From: CAZZEX01 sp964653285
Lineage (GTDB): Bacteria; Chloroflexota; Anaerolineae; B4-G1
Length of the DNA: 18,901 nt
Direction of reading: 5' to 3'
NCBI GenBank assembly: GCA_964653285.1
Contig: CAZZEX010000098.1
Location: forward strand, 1 to 18,901
Below the pieces are notes generated by a model, which saw only the letters and a program-made list of their open reading frames with translations, was not told the origin of the DNA and did not search any database. Made by a program: the position numbers and the translations under genes. This document shows positions 1 through 7,006 of the stretch, in pieces. Positions within the stretch are counted from its first letter, which is position 1; each line of letters begins with the position of its first letter.

Positions 1-264
1 GCAGTGCCAGAGCCGGAGGCAGCGCTTGGCGGAGCGGTTGAGGAGCAGGCCGCAGCGCCAGGGCCGGAGGTGGCGCTCGGCGAGGCGGCTGAGGAGCAGG
101 CCGCAATGTCAGAGGCAGACGCACCAGAGGCATACACTGAAGAAATCACAGAGTACGAGGCGGCACCCCAGATAGAGGCTCCTCTCGCTCCCGATGAGGA
201 AGTGGTGGAGCTCACCGAGGCCCCCGCTCCCGAGGTCGCCTCTGAGACAGAGGCTGCCTGTTAG
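1..264 (+). CDS. C-terminal end of an unidentified protein with an acidic repeat tail (5' truncated by window edge)
   Basis: The frame is open from the first base, so only the C-terminus of a longer protein is visible; the GTG at position 4 is probably an internal codon. The 87 visible residues are almost entirely Glu, Ala, Pro and Val and look like a disordered acidic tail. A 51-bp unit is tandemly duplicated (10-60 and 61-111), giving two 17-residue copies that both contain the sequence EEQAA. It ends 49 bp before infA on the same strand and may be co-transcribed with it. No domain is visible, so no function is assigned. Confidence 0.6.
   Translation, partial: AVPEPEAALGGAVEEQAAAPGPEVALGEAAEEQAAMSEADAPEAYTEEITEYEAAPQIEAPLAPDEEVVELTEAPAPEVASETEAAC
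10..111 (+). repeat. two tandem 51-bp units inside the acidic tail
   Basis: Units 10-60 and 61-111 align without gaps and with scattered substitutions. The length is a multiple of three, so copy-number change would keep the frame. It probably arose by slippage or unequal recombination within a low-complexity tail. Confidence 0.75.
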
Positions 265-313
265 CGTGCTGAGTGCTTTTTAACCGTCGCACCAATGCGG
301 AGAGGGGAGCGGG

Positions 314-559
314 ATGGGCAAAAAGAAAGAGGATAAAATAGATGTAGAGGGCACTGTCATTGAAGCGTTGCCAGGCACTCAGTTCCGCGTACGACTTGAC
401 AATGGCCACGAGGTACTGGCTTATCTTTCTGGCAAAATGCGCAAGTACTACATCCGTATCCTGCTGGGCGACCGCGTCCGGGTTGAACTCTCTCCTTACG
501 ACCTGACGCGCGGCCGAATCATTTACCGATATAAACGTACCTTTCAGTCAGAGAAGTAG
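314..559 (+). CDS. infA: translation initiation factor IF-1
   Basis: The 81-residue product matches IF-1, the small S1/OB-fold factor that binds the 30S A site and assists IF-2 and IF-3 during initiation. Seen: the conserved run VEGTVIEALP, then FRVRLDNGHEVLAYLSGKMRKYYIRILLGD and VRVELSPYDLTRGRI, which cover the whole family fold. The usual length is about 72 residues; the excess is a lysine-rich N-terminus (MGKKKEDK) and a short basic C-terminal tail. ATG at 314 is preceded by AGGGGAG at 303-309. The 3' end overlaps the convergent prmA stop by 16 bp. In many bacteria infA sits in a ribosomal-protein cluster; here only the unidentified acidic-tailed gene is seen upstream. Confidence 0.95.
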   Translation: MGKKKEDKIDVEGTVIEALPGTQFRVRLDNGHEVLAYLSGKMRKYYIRILLGDRVRVELSPYDLTRGRIIYRYKRTFQSEK

Positions 560-1527
560 CCCTGCTTTGCCACCAGGCACACCCAATCGCCTCTCTGCTG
601 CCGTTCCGCTAAGGCAAACTTCTCTTGCTCCAGCGCCACAACGACTTCTGGCTCCTGATCAGCGATGACACCGGCAGCGATCAGTACCCCCCCGGGGTGC
701 ACCCGCGTTGCGAGTCCCCCCTGTGCCATTTCCACGATAACCCGCGCCAGGATGTTGACCACCACCAGGTCGTAACTCCCCGACACCTCTGTCAGAGATC
801 CACGCACTACGCTTACAATCTCCTGCACTCCGTTGGTTACCACGTTGCCTCGTGCCGTTTTAACCGCTACAGGGTCGTTGTCCATGGCCAGCACGTGTCC
901 AGCGCCCAACTTGGCTGCTGCGATCGCCAGGATACCGGAACCAGTGCCTAGATCGAGCACTTCTGCCTCTTGGCGTATCAACTTCTCCATCGCCACCAGG
1001 CACATCTGTGTCGTGGGATGCAGGCCGGTGCCAAAAGCCATTCCGGGGTCCAACTGGATGACGGCGTCTCCAGGTGCAGGTGCATAATCTCGCCACGAGG
1101 GTCGGATGACGATGTGCTGGCCGTATCTTTTCAATAAACCGGGGTAGGGGCAGGTCTTGTACCTACCCAAGAGGGCGACCACGAGGGTTCGCCCCTACAT
1201 ATTGAGATGATACTGCTGGCCTATGTGCAGGATCTTCAACCGTTCTTTCCACGCTTCCGCCCAGTCTGCTTCGGCGACAGAGTGGAAAGTTGGGGCGGAA
1301 ATGGGCCGGATCTGAGCCAGGTGCCAGAGCGCCTCCTCGACGCGGCGCTTGTTGGCCTGTAGTTGGTCATCGGCAGGTAAATACGCCCTGACGATCACCG
1401 GGCTCGTGTTCCAACCCCCGGGCCCGGCCTCGATGACCACCCCACGATAGGCGTAGCGCGAGAGAACCTCGGCCACCACCTCCGCGGCCTCGTTCTCCGC
1501 CGTCACACTGACCTCAAGCCACTCCAT
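544..1527 (-). pseudogene. prmA: ribosomal protein L11 methyltransferase, interrupted by a 91-bp inverted-repeat element
   Basis: PrmA trimethylates ribosomal protein L11 using S-adenosylmethionine. The N-terminal substrate-recognition part (1527 down to about 1222) ends in the family motif ADWAEAWKERLKILHIGQ. The catalytic part (about 1114 down to 544) contains HIVIRPSW, LDPGMAFGTGLHPTT, the SAM-binding loop DLGTGSGILAIAAAKLGA and the NILA motif. The two parts are in the same frame but separated by an element carrying an in-frame TAG at 1195-1197. Removing 99 bp (element plus one copy of the target duplication) joins IGQ directly to HIVIRPSW, which gives exactly the expected PrmA spacing. 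Last gene of the heat-shock operon, the same position as in Bacillus. A GTG at 1182 preceded by AGGGG could restart translation of the catalytic half, so residual function is possible. Its TGA overlaps the infA 3' end. Confidence 0.88.
1123..1213. mobile_element. MITE-like 91-bp element with terminal inverted repeats and 8-bp target duplication
   Basis: The 8-bp sequence TGCTGGCC occurs directly on both sides (1115-1122 and 1214-1221). The element starts GTATCTTTTCAATA (1123-1136) and ends with the inverse of GTATCATCTCAATA (1200-1213), so the 14-nt termini match at 12 positions. A second inverted pair, GTAGGGGC (1144-1151) and GCCCCTAC (1191-1198), lies inside, with smaller hairpins between. 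It encodes no protein. Terminal repeats plus a target duplication are the hallmarks of a transposase-mobilised miniature element. The parent transposase is not in this window and the IS family cannot be named from these ends alone. Confidence 0.85.
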
Positions 1528-1562
1528 GCCGGATCAGAGGAAGCATTCATGGCCGACTTGCT

Positions 1563-1703
1563 CTAAACGATCAGGGAAACGCCCAAATTTGACCTGCACC
1601 TATCTACCGGCGTGGCCCAGAGTGCGGCGTTAGTGATGACACGTGGCATCTCAGACTGGTAGAAGATCAGGTAAGTCTCGTGGCCGGGGCGGAAGTAGAA
1701 GAC
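1563..1703 (-). pseudogene. C-terminal fragment of a ThuA-like (trehalose-utilisation family) protein
   Basis: The minus-strand frame from 1703 to the TAG at 1563-1565 reads VFYFRPGHETY, then LIFYQSEMPRVITNAALWA. From memory this matches the C-terminus of ThuA-family proteins, which typically have a FYFRPGHETYP motif followed by a helix ending in ANAVRWA. Only about 32 of the 46 residues resemble the family. The remaining 200 or so residues are absent, and the frame closes at a TGA a few codons upstream. It lies in the 247-bp gap between dnaJ and prmA. I read it as a remnant left by recombination or deletion, not a working gene. Confidence 0.6.
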
Positions 1704-1761
1704 CTTTGATGGTTGTCTGAACAGGTTTTGTTGTGATCACGAGACGCGTCCTCCAGACCGG

Positions 1762-1778
1762 GTAGCAGGCGATGCTAC
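1762..1778 (-). terminator. small hairpin at the dnaJ stop codon
   Basis: GTAGCA (1762-1767) and TGCTAC (1773-1778) form a 6-bp stem with a 5-nt loop overlapping the dnaJ TAG. No T-run follows on the minus strand, so intrinsic termination is doubtful; it may protect or process the mRNA end. Confidence 0.3.
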
Positions 1779-2896
1779 AGACCGAGTAACTCCCGTAGGT
1801 CGTCCACGAGACTGCGTTTTTCCTGCCAGACAGTCTCCGGCTCCAACGTCTTACCCAGTTCCTGGAAGAGACGCTTCTGTTCGCGGGACAGTCTGGTCGG
1901 AACGGCAACCCGCACCAGCACCAGTTCGTCACCTCGGCCATTGTGTCGCAAGTGGGGCACCCCTTTGTTTCGCAGCCGCAACACGGTGCCGCTCTGTGTC
2001 CCGACAGGGATGGATATCCTCTCTTCACTCTCAAGGGTTGGCACCTTGACCTCGGCCCCCAACGCTGCCTGAGCCACGTTGATCTGTAATTCGACCAGAA
2101 TGTCATCGCCACGACGCTGGAAGATGGGATGCGGCTCCACGTCCAGAACAACGTAGAGGTTGCCGGAAGCCCCCCCCCCCTCTCCCATCTCCCCTTCACC
2201 CGCCAATCGGATCTGGGTACCATGATCCACGCCAGGGGGGATAGTGACGGAAAGCTGGCGAGTGACGTAGACCTGCCCCTTGCCACCGCACCGGGAACAG
2301 GGGATTGGAACAGTTTCTCCCTTGCCCTGGCAGACGGGGCAGGTGGTGACGCTGACGAAGGAGCCCAAGATAGAGCGCTGCACTCGCCGTACCTGTCCGG
2401 TACCGTTGCATTCTGAGCAGCGGACTGGCGACGTCCCCGGCTCTGCCCTGCTGCCCTTGCACTCCGGACACATCTCGTAGCGCGTGACTTCGATCTCTTT
2501 CTCACCCCCGAAGGCCGCCTCCTCAAAGGTCAGGTGTAGGTCATAACGTAGGTCGGCGCCACGCCGCGGCCCTCGGCGGGTAGATGTCCGAAATCCAAAT
2601 CCTCTCCCGAAGACCTCCTCGAAAATCTCGAAGGGATCACGGAAGCCGAAGTCAAAGCCGAAGCCTCCCATGCCGGGCTCGACATGCCCAAAGCGGTCAT
2701 AGGTGGCCCGCTTCTTGGAATCGGAGAGCACCTCGTAGGCCTCGTTGATCTCCTTGAAGCGTGCCTCGGCATCGGGCGCATCGCTGACGTCGGGGTGGCA
2801 CTGACGCGCCAGATGCCGATAGGTCTTCTTGATCTCTTCCGGGGTGGCCGAGCGGCCGATCCCCAGCACCTCGTAGTAGTCCCGTTTGGCTGCCAT
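1775..2896 (-). CDS. dnaJ: chaperone protein DnaJ (type I Hsp40)
   Basis: DnaJ delivers unfolded clients to DnaK and stimulates its ATPase. The 373-residue product has the full type I layout: J domain at residues 5-70 with HPD at 34-36; a Gly/Phe-rich segment around 75-103; four zinc-binding motifs CPEC (143-146), CSEC (160-163), CPVC (186-189) and CSRC (200-203); then the two C-terminal substrate-binding beta domains. I chose ATG at 2896 because MAAKRDYYEVLG matches the family start. The open frame extends upstream to a GTG at 2941, but those codons are heptamer repeat sequence. No strong ribosome-binding site precedes 2896, so translation may depend on read-through from dnaK. Separated from dnaK by a 100-bp gap that is mostly a heptamer tract. 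Confidence 0.95.
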   Translation of the reverse strand: MAAKRDYYEVLGIGRSATPEEIKKTYRHLARQCHPDVSDAPDAEARFKEINEAYEVLSDSKKRATYDRFGHVEPGMGGFGFDFGFRDPFEIFEEVFGRGFGFRTSTRRGPRRGADLRYDLHLTFEEAAFGGEKEIEVTRYEMCPECKGSRAEPGTSPVRCSECNGTGQVRRVQRSILGSFVSVTTCPVCQGKGETVPIPCSRCGGKGQVYVTRQLSVTIPPGVDHGTQIRLAGEGEMGEGGGASGNLYVVLDVEPHPIFQRRGDDILVELQINVAQAALGAEVKVPTLESEERISIPVGTQSGTVLRLRNKGVPHLRHNGRGDELVLVRVAVPTRLSREQKRLFQELGKTLEPETVWQEKRSLVDDLRELLGL

Positions 2897-2911
2897 AACT
2901 ATAGACCAGAT

Positions 2912-2995
2912 ACAGGATGCAGGATGCAAGATGCAGGACACCTCCTACCCCTTGCCTCTTACCTCCTGCTTCCTGCTTCCTGCCTCTTGCCTCTT
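2912..2995. repeat. heptamer tract 1: twelve 7-bp units between dnaK and dnaJ
   Basis: Twelve consecutive 7-nt units in one register, for example ACAGGAT, GCAGGAT, GCAAGAT, then ACCTCCT, GCTTCCT, GCTTCCT, GCCTCTT, GCCTCTT. The unit type switches from purine-rich to pyrimidine-rich after the fourth copy without breaking the 7-nt phase. It ends one base before the dnaK stop codon (2997-2999). Confidence 0.85.
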
Positions 2996-2996
2996 G

Positions 2997-4895
2997 TTAC
3001 GCCTCGCTGAACTCGCCCTCGATGACGTCTTCCTCACCCTCACCACCCTCGGGCGGTTCACTCCCTGGCGGTGGAGGTGTACCTGGGCCAGCCCCCTGGT
3101 ACATCGAGGCCCCCACTTGCTGCATCATCTGGCTCAATTCGTCCGTGCGCTGGCGAACGGTGCTGGTGTCGCCCTTCTGGAGGGCGCTCTTGAGCGCTTC
3201 GATCTTGGCCTCCGTCTCCGATCGCAGGTGAGACGGTACTTTGTCTCCCTGCTCTCGCAGGAGCTTCTCGGCGCTGTAGACAGCATTGTCGGCAACGTTG
3301 CGTGCCTCTACTTCCTCCTTCCTCTGCCGGTCTTGTTCACGGTACTGCTCGGCCTCCCGGACCATGTGCTCAACTTCTTCGTCGGCGAGGCCGCTGGAGG
3401 GGATGATTTGCATAGACTGTTCACGCCCGGTGGCCTTGTCCTGAGCGGAAACGTTGAGGATGCCATTGGCGTCAATGTCGAAGGTGACCTCGATCTGCGG
3501 GATGCCCCGGGGCGCAGGCGGGATGCCGTCGAGGATAAACTTCCCCAGGCTTTTGTTGTCGGCCGCCATGGGACGCTCCCCCTGCACGACGTGAATCTCC
3601 ACCTGCATCTGGCCGTCAGTGGCGGTGGAGAAGATCTGACTCTTGCGGGTGGGGATGGTGGTGTTGCGCTCGATGAGCGAGGTAGCCACGCCGCCCAGGG
3701 TCTCGATGCTCAGTGTCAGCGGGGTCACGTCGAGCAAGAGCACGTCCTTGACCTCGCCGCCGAGGACACCAGCCTGGATCCCCGCGCCCAGACCCACCAC
3801 CTCATCAGGGTTGACGCCCTTATGGGGCTCTTTGTTGAAGGACTCGGCCACCTGTCGCTGGGCGGCCGGCATGCGGGTCATGCCGCCCACCAGGATGACC
3901 TCGTCAATGTCGGCGGGCTTCAGTTTGGCGTCAGCCAGGGCCTGCTTGCAAGGTTTGACGGTGCGCTCGATCAGATCCTCAGTCAGTTGCTCCAACTTGG
4001 CCCGCGTGAGTTTCATCTGCAGGTGCTTGGGGCCAGAGGCGTCGGCGGTGATGAAGGGCAGGTTGATCTCTGTCTCCATCACCGTGCTCAGTTCGACCTT
4101 GGCCTTCTCGCACGCCTCCTTCAGCCGCTGAAGGGCCTGGCGGTCTTCACGCAGGTCAATTCCCTGGTCTTTCTTGAACTCGTCGGCCACCCAACCAATG
4201 ACACGCTGGTCCCAGTCATCGCCCCCCAGGAAAGTGTCGCCGTTGGTCGAGCGTACCTCAAAGACGCCGTCTCCGACGTCAAGGATAGAGATGTCAAACG
4301 TGCCGCCGCCCAGGTCGAAGACGGCGATGGTCTCGTCCTTCTTCTTGTCGAGGCCGTAGGCCAGCGAAGAGGCGGTCGGCTCGTTGATGATGCGCAACAC
4401 CTCCAGCCCGGCGATCCGGCCGGCGTCTTTGGTCGCCTGACGCTGGCTGTCGTTGAAGTAGGCTGGGACGGTGATGACCGCCTGGGTGATCTCCTCCCCC
4501 AGGTAGGCTTCGGCGTCGGCTTTGATCTTCTGTAAGATCATAGCCGAGATCTCCGGTGGGCTGTACTCCTTGCCCCCCATCCAGACTCGCACATCCCCGT
4601 TAGGGGCCGCCGTGACCTTGTAGGGAACTAACTTCAGCGCCCGCTGCACCTCTGGGTCGTCGAGCTTGCGACCCATGAAGCGTTTGATAGAGAAGATGGT
4701 GTTCTCGGGGTTGACGATGGCCTGGCGCTTGGCGACCTGTCCGACCATCCGTTCCCCTGTCTTAGGATTGACAGCCACGACCGAAGGGAACAACCGTCCC
4801 CCCTCAGCGCTGGGGATGACGGTGGGCTCGCCACCCAACATCACTGCGCAGACCGAGTTGGTCGTGCCTAGGTCAATACCGATGATTTTACCCAT
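2997..4895 (-). CDS. dnaK: chaperone protein DnaK (Hsp70)
   Basis: Full-length Hsp70 of 632 residues; an ATP-driven cytoplasmic chaperone. Seen: the N-terminal signature IGIDLGTTNSVCAV, the phosphate-loop signature VFDLGGGTFDISIL, the third signature VILVGGMTRMPAAQ, the interdomain linker region DVLLLDVTPLTLSIETLGG, the substrate-binding beta domain, a helical lid, and an acidic end EGEEDVIEGEFSEA. The linker before the tail is rich in Gly and Pro. ATG at 4895 is preceded by AGGAG nine bases upstream. It follows grpE after a 316-bp interval that is not empty: it holds a frameshifted small gene and ends in a strong hairpin (4922-4942) within the dnaK leader. Regulation: presumably HrcA/CIRCE through the promoter upstream of hrcA. 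Confidence 0.98.
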   Translation of the reverse strand: MGKIIGIDLGTTNSVCAVMLGGEPTVIPSAEGGRLFPSVVAVNPKTGERMVGQVAKRQAIVNPENTIFSIKRFMGRKLDDPEVQRALKLVPYKVTAAPNGDVRVWMGGKEYSPPEISAMILQKIKADAEAYLGEEITQAVITVPAYFNDSQRQATKDAGRIAGLEVLRIINEPTASSLAYGLDKKKDETIAVFDLGGGTFDISILDVGDGVFEVRSTNGDTFLGGDDWDQRVIGWVADEFKKDQGIDLREDRQALQRLKEACEKAKVELSTVMETEINLPFITADASGPKHLQMKLTRAKLEQLTEDLIERTVKPCKQALADAKLKPADIDEVILVGGMTRMPAAQRQVAESFNKEPHKGVNPDEVVGLGAGIQAGVLGGEVKDVLLLDVTPLTLSIETLGGVATSLIERNTTIPTRKSQIFSTATDGQMQVEIHVVQGERPMAADNKSLGKFILDGIPPAPRGIPQIEVTFDIDANGILNVSAQDKATGREQSMQIIPSSGLADEEVEHMVREAEQYREQDRQRKEEVEARNVADNAVYSAEKLLREQGDKVPSHLRSETEAKIEALKSALQKGDTSTVRQRTDELSQMMQQVGASMYQGAGPGTPPPPGSEPPEGGEGEEDVIEGEFSEA

Positions 4896-4921
4896 TGCAC
4901 ACTACTCCTTTTCGTTCTTGG

Positions 4922-4942
4922 ACCACCGGCGTCACCGGTGGT
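4922..4942 (-). promoter_or_regulatory. strong hairpin in the dnaK leader
   Basis: ACCACCGG (4922-4929) and CCGGTGGT (4935-4942) form a perfect 8-bp stem with a 5-nt loop. It overlaps the end of the frameshifted small gene (stop at 4932-4934) and lies 27 bp before the dnaK ATG. There is no T-run, so it is more likely an mRNA processing or stability element, or another dispersed palindrome, than a terminator. Confidence 0.5.
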
Positions 4943-5209
4943 ACACGTTTACGCTATAGATGGCAAATGTATATGCTTTGCCAAAATCCCACAGATGCAG
5001 CCGCGTTTCGTCGGGATGCTGTCCTGGATGCATGACGTCGCGATGTGCAAGTCCGTGCGCCGTATCGTACCGCACGACAGCAATCCACCTTCGATCAATC
5101 AGGGACTCAACCGGGCTGCGAATCGAACGACTTTCCCATGCTCTGTCACATGACGGTGACGAATGCAGTCTGTCGGGGTAGTCTCAATGACGAACCCTTT
5201 TTCCGCCAC
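4932..5209 (-). pseudogene. small conserved protein (resembles the DUF7718 family), single-base frameshift
   Basis: Reading from GTG at 5209, two bases after the grpE stop, gives MAEKGFVIETTPTDCIRHRH and then VTEHGKVVRFAARL. A one-base shift near 5102-5113 brings in the second frame: ESLIDRRWIAVVRYDTAHG, LAHRDVMHPGQHPDETRL, then HLWDFGKAYTFAIYSVN, stopping at 4932-4934. The motif VRYDTAHG followed by HRD and HP is, from memory, diagnostic of a small family of unknown function (Pfam DUF7718). With one base restored the gene has 92 codons. Without it the first frame stops at TGA 5099-5101. It could be a true pseudogene, an assembly error or, less likely, programmed frameshifting. It fills most of the apparent gap between grpE and dnaK. 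Confidence 0.65.
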
Positions 5210-5211
5210 GT

Positions 5212-5835
5212 CTATTCTTCTGACGGTTCCGGCTCCGGGGCGGCCGGTGCCTTGGCCACCCGCACCAACGCGGGCCGCAACACACGCTCGCTGAGCATGT
5301 ACCCTCGTTGCACCTCACCGATGATCTTACCTTCCTCGTAGTCTGAAACCTCCTCATGCGTCACAGCCTCGTGGTAACGAGGGTCGAACGTCTGCCCCTC
5401 GGTCTCAATGGGCTTGACACCCTCGGATTCGAGAATGGCGTTCAGTTTGTGCTTGATCAAGAAGATGCCTTCGCACCAGGTCAGTTGACTTAAATCAACG
5501 GGCAAGGTCACGGTAGCCCGCTCGAAGTCGTCCACGACGGGAAGCAACTTGCGCAGCAGGGCCGCGTTTGCGAGCGCTGTCACTTGCGCTCGTTCTGCCT
5601 CTTGCCGCTTCTTGTAGTTAGAGAACTCCGCCTGGGTCCGCTGCCAGCCGTCAAGGTACTCGGCTGCCTGGGCCCCGGCTTTCTCCAACTCCTCCCGCAG
5701 TTTCTCCAGTTCTTCACGTGCCTCTTCCAGTTCTCCCTCAACTACAACCGATTCCTTTTCCTCTTTCTCTGCTTGCTCTCCCTCCCATTCTTCAACAACC
5801 ACCGCCTCGGCATCGGTTTCCTTGTTACTTGCCAC
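5212..5835 (-). CDS. grpE: nucleotide exchange factor GrpE
   Basis: GrpE releases ADP from DnaK and acts as a thermosensor. Seen: a long acidic coiled-coil N-terminus (ELEEAREELEKLREELEKAG), the family core AEFSNYKKRQEAERAQ, LLPVVDDFERA, and the C-terminal beta domain with TFDPRYHEAVTHEEV, IIGEVQRGYMLSERVLRPALV. I chose GTG at 5835 because a perfect AAGGAGG (5841-5847) sits five bases upstream. The frame also extends to ATG at 5901, but that extension (MNNEKSKISSLKSQS) is encoded by heptamer repeat sequence and lacks a ribosome-binding site. Product 207 residues from 5835, 229 from 5901. Second gene of the heat-shock operon. Confidence 0.93.
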   Translation of the reverse strand: MASNKETDAEAVVVEEWEGEQAEKEEKESVVVEGELEEAREELEKLREELEKAGAQAAEYLDGWQRTQAEFSNYKKRQEAERAQVTALANAALLRKLLPVVDDFERATVTLPVDLSQLTWCEGIFLIKHKLNAILESEGVKPIETEGQTFDPRYHEAVTHEEVSDYEEGKIIGEVQRGYMLSERVLRPALVRVAKAPAAPEPEPSEE

Positions 5836-5857
5836 TTTGACCTCCTTGCTGCCAAGT

Positions 5858-5913
5858 GATTGAGATTTGAGACTCGAGATTTTTGATTTTTCGTTGTTCA
5901 TTGGTCATTTGCT
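5858..5913. repeat. heptamer tract 2: eight 7-bp units between hrcA and grpE
   Basis: Eight units in register: GATTGAG, ATTTGAG, ACTCGAG, ATTTTTG, ATTTTTC, GTTGTTC, ATTGGTC, ATTTGCT. The tract runs from just upstream of the grpE ribosome-binding site into the hrcA stop codon (5912-5914). It supplies a spurious ATG (5901) that lengthens the grpE open frame. Confidence 0.8.
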
Positions 5914-6943
5914 ATTCCACGTACACATCATACACCAGGTCGGACAACAGCCCGGCGACGAAACGCACGGTAGAGATGGCACGGCCGTATAACATACGGG
6001 TAGGACCTACTACGCCCAGCGCCCCGGTGACGAAGCCAACCACGCCGTAGCGTCCCAATACCAGGCTGCAGGCTCGGAGTTCGTCCCAATACCCCTCGCC
6101 GCCGATCAGCACCCGCACATTGCCGACCTCCGGACTGAGGGCACCGGCCAGCACCGCATCGAGAAAACTGCGCTCCTCCATAACCCGCACCAGCCCCTGG
6201 GCCCGTTCTCTCTCAGAGAATTCAGGTTGCTGTAACACTTCGCTCAACCCATCACGATAGACAACCCCAGCGGTGCGAGTGTCGGTGCGGTGCATAATGT
6301 CCACCACGAGTTTGGCTACGTCGGCTTCGAGAGGGGGCAGCCCATCAGTGCGGGCATAGATCTCACCGGCAGCAAGACCGTTACACAGTTGGTTGAGCCG
6401 GTCACTGGCCTCATTGAGAGCTTCCTGATTGAGAGGTTCAGCCAGAGTCAGCATTTGCTGCTTGACCGTGCCTCCACACAGGACCAGGACAAGCAGCACC
6501 ACTCGCCCCTGGGTAGAGATGAGTTGCAGGTGTTTATAGCACGACTGGGCCGCCTGAGGTGCAGTCACCAGGGCGGCCCCACGGGCAGTGCGGGCCAGGA
6601 CGGAAGCCGCCAATGGCATCCATTGCTCAAAGTCCTGTCGCGCCTGGTAGAACTGGTGAGCGATGGTGCGGCGCTCGTGCAAAGGCAGTTCCACCTCACC
6701 CAGCAGCCGCTCAACAAAGCGGCGGTAGCCTTTATGTGTGGGGACGCGCCCGGCAGAGGTATGAGGATGGGTGAGGTAGCCCAATTCCTCTAACCGTGCC
6801 AGTTCATTGCGCACGGTAGCCGTGCTCACCTGGAGACCATAATGCTCGACCAGCGCACGGGAACTAACCGGGGACGCGCTTTCCACATGCTCCCGCACGA
6901 CCAGGCTCAAAATCGTCCGTTGGCGAGGTGTCAACTCGTCCAT
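5912..6943 (-). CDS. hrcA: heat-inducible transcription repressor HrcA
   Basis: HrcA binds CIRCE and represses class I heat-shock genes, with GroEL as the usual activity partner. Seen: an N-terminal winged helix (ELTPRQRTILSLVVREHVES, then SRALVEHYGLQVSTATVRNE and LEELGYLTHPHTSAGRVPT), a GAF-like dimerisation region, and the C-terminal signature GVVGPTRMLYGRAISTVRFV. Length is about 343 residues, normal for the family. I chose ATG at 6943 because MDELTPRQ matches the family start and GGATGAG lies seven bases upstream. ATG at 6955 is an alternative, and the GTG at 6973 falls inside CIRCE and is unlikely. The first gene of the operon, which means it represses itself together with grpE-dnaK-dnaJ. 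Confidence 0.95.
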   Translation of the reverse strand: MDELTPRQRTILSLVVREHVESASPVSSRALVEHYGLQVSTATVRNELARLEELGYLTHPHTSAGRVPTHKGYRRFVERLLGEVELPLHERRTIAHQFYQARQDFEQWMPLAASVLARTARGAALVTAPQAAQSCYKHLQLISTQGRVVLLVLVLCGGTVKQQMLTLAEPLNQEALNEASDRLNQLCNGLAAGEIYARTDGLPPLEADVAKLVVDIMHRTDTRTAGVVYRDGLSEVLQQPEFSERERAQGLVRVMEERSFLDAVLAGALSPEVGNVRVLIGGEGYWDELRACSLVLGRYGVVGFVTGALGVVGPTRMLYGRAISTVRFVAGLLSDLVYDVYVE

Positions 6944-6966
6944 CTTTCGTCTCATCCATACCCGTT

Positions 6967-6993
6967 TTAGCACTCTTATCCATAGAGTGCTAA
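6967..6993 (-). promoter_or_regulatory. CIRCE operator (HrcA binding site)
   Basis: TTAGCACTC (6967-6975), a 9-nt spacer, GAGTGCTAA (6985-6993): a perfect consensus CIRCE. It lies just downstream of the predicted transcription start and upstream of the hrcA start codon, the classical arrangement for HrcA autoregulation. Confidence 0.98.
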
Positions 6994-7006
6994 AACTCGG
7001 CTTTCA

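Noticed and set aside
1195..1197. Recoding of TAG as an amino acid to read through prmA
   Set aside because: TAG is used as the normal stop by infA, dnaJ, grpE, hrcA and the CoA-transferase here, and the stop lies inside a transposon-like insert with target duplication.
1195..1527. prmA halves as two separate native genes
   Set aside because: The halves are in the same frame, and removal of the insert restores family spacing exactly, so this is one interrupted gene.
1651..2526. 291-codon minus-strand frame overlapping dnaJ
   Set aside because: It is a second frame of dnaJ rich in Arg, Ser and Pro. DnaJ explains the DNA fully down to 1775.
2912..2995. Heptamer tracts as a CRISPR array
   Set aside because: Units are 7 nt, contiguous and without spacers; no cas gene is present.
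2886..4535. 549-codon open frame on the plus strand opposite dnaK
   Set aside because: It is the antisense shadow of the highly biased dnaK gene; long frames opposite dnaK are a known artefact. No domain is recognisable and there is no ribosome-binding site.
4962..4982. GGCAAA-N9-TTTGCC inverted repeat upstream of dnaK as a second operator
   Set aside because: It has the same spacer length as CIRCE, but it lies inside the coding sequence of the frameshifted small gene (codons for FGKAYTFA), so the symmetry is probably chance.
5110..5135. tRNA-like T-loop (GTTCGATTC on the minus strand)
   Set aside because: The five bases on either side of the loop do not pair, and no acceptor, D or anticodon arm can be built around it. 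It is also coding for the small gene.
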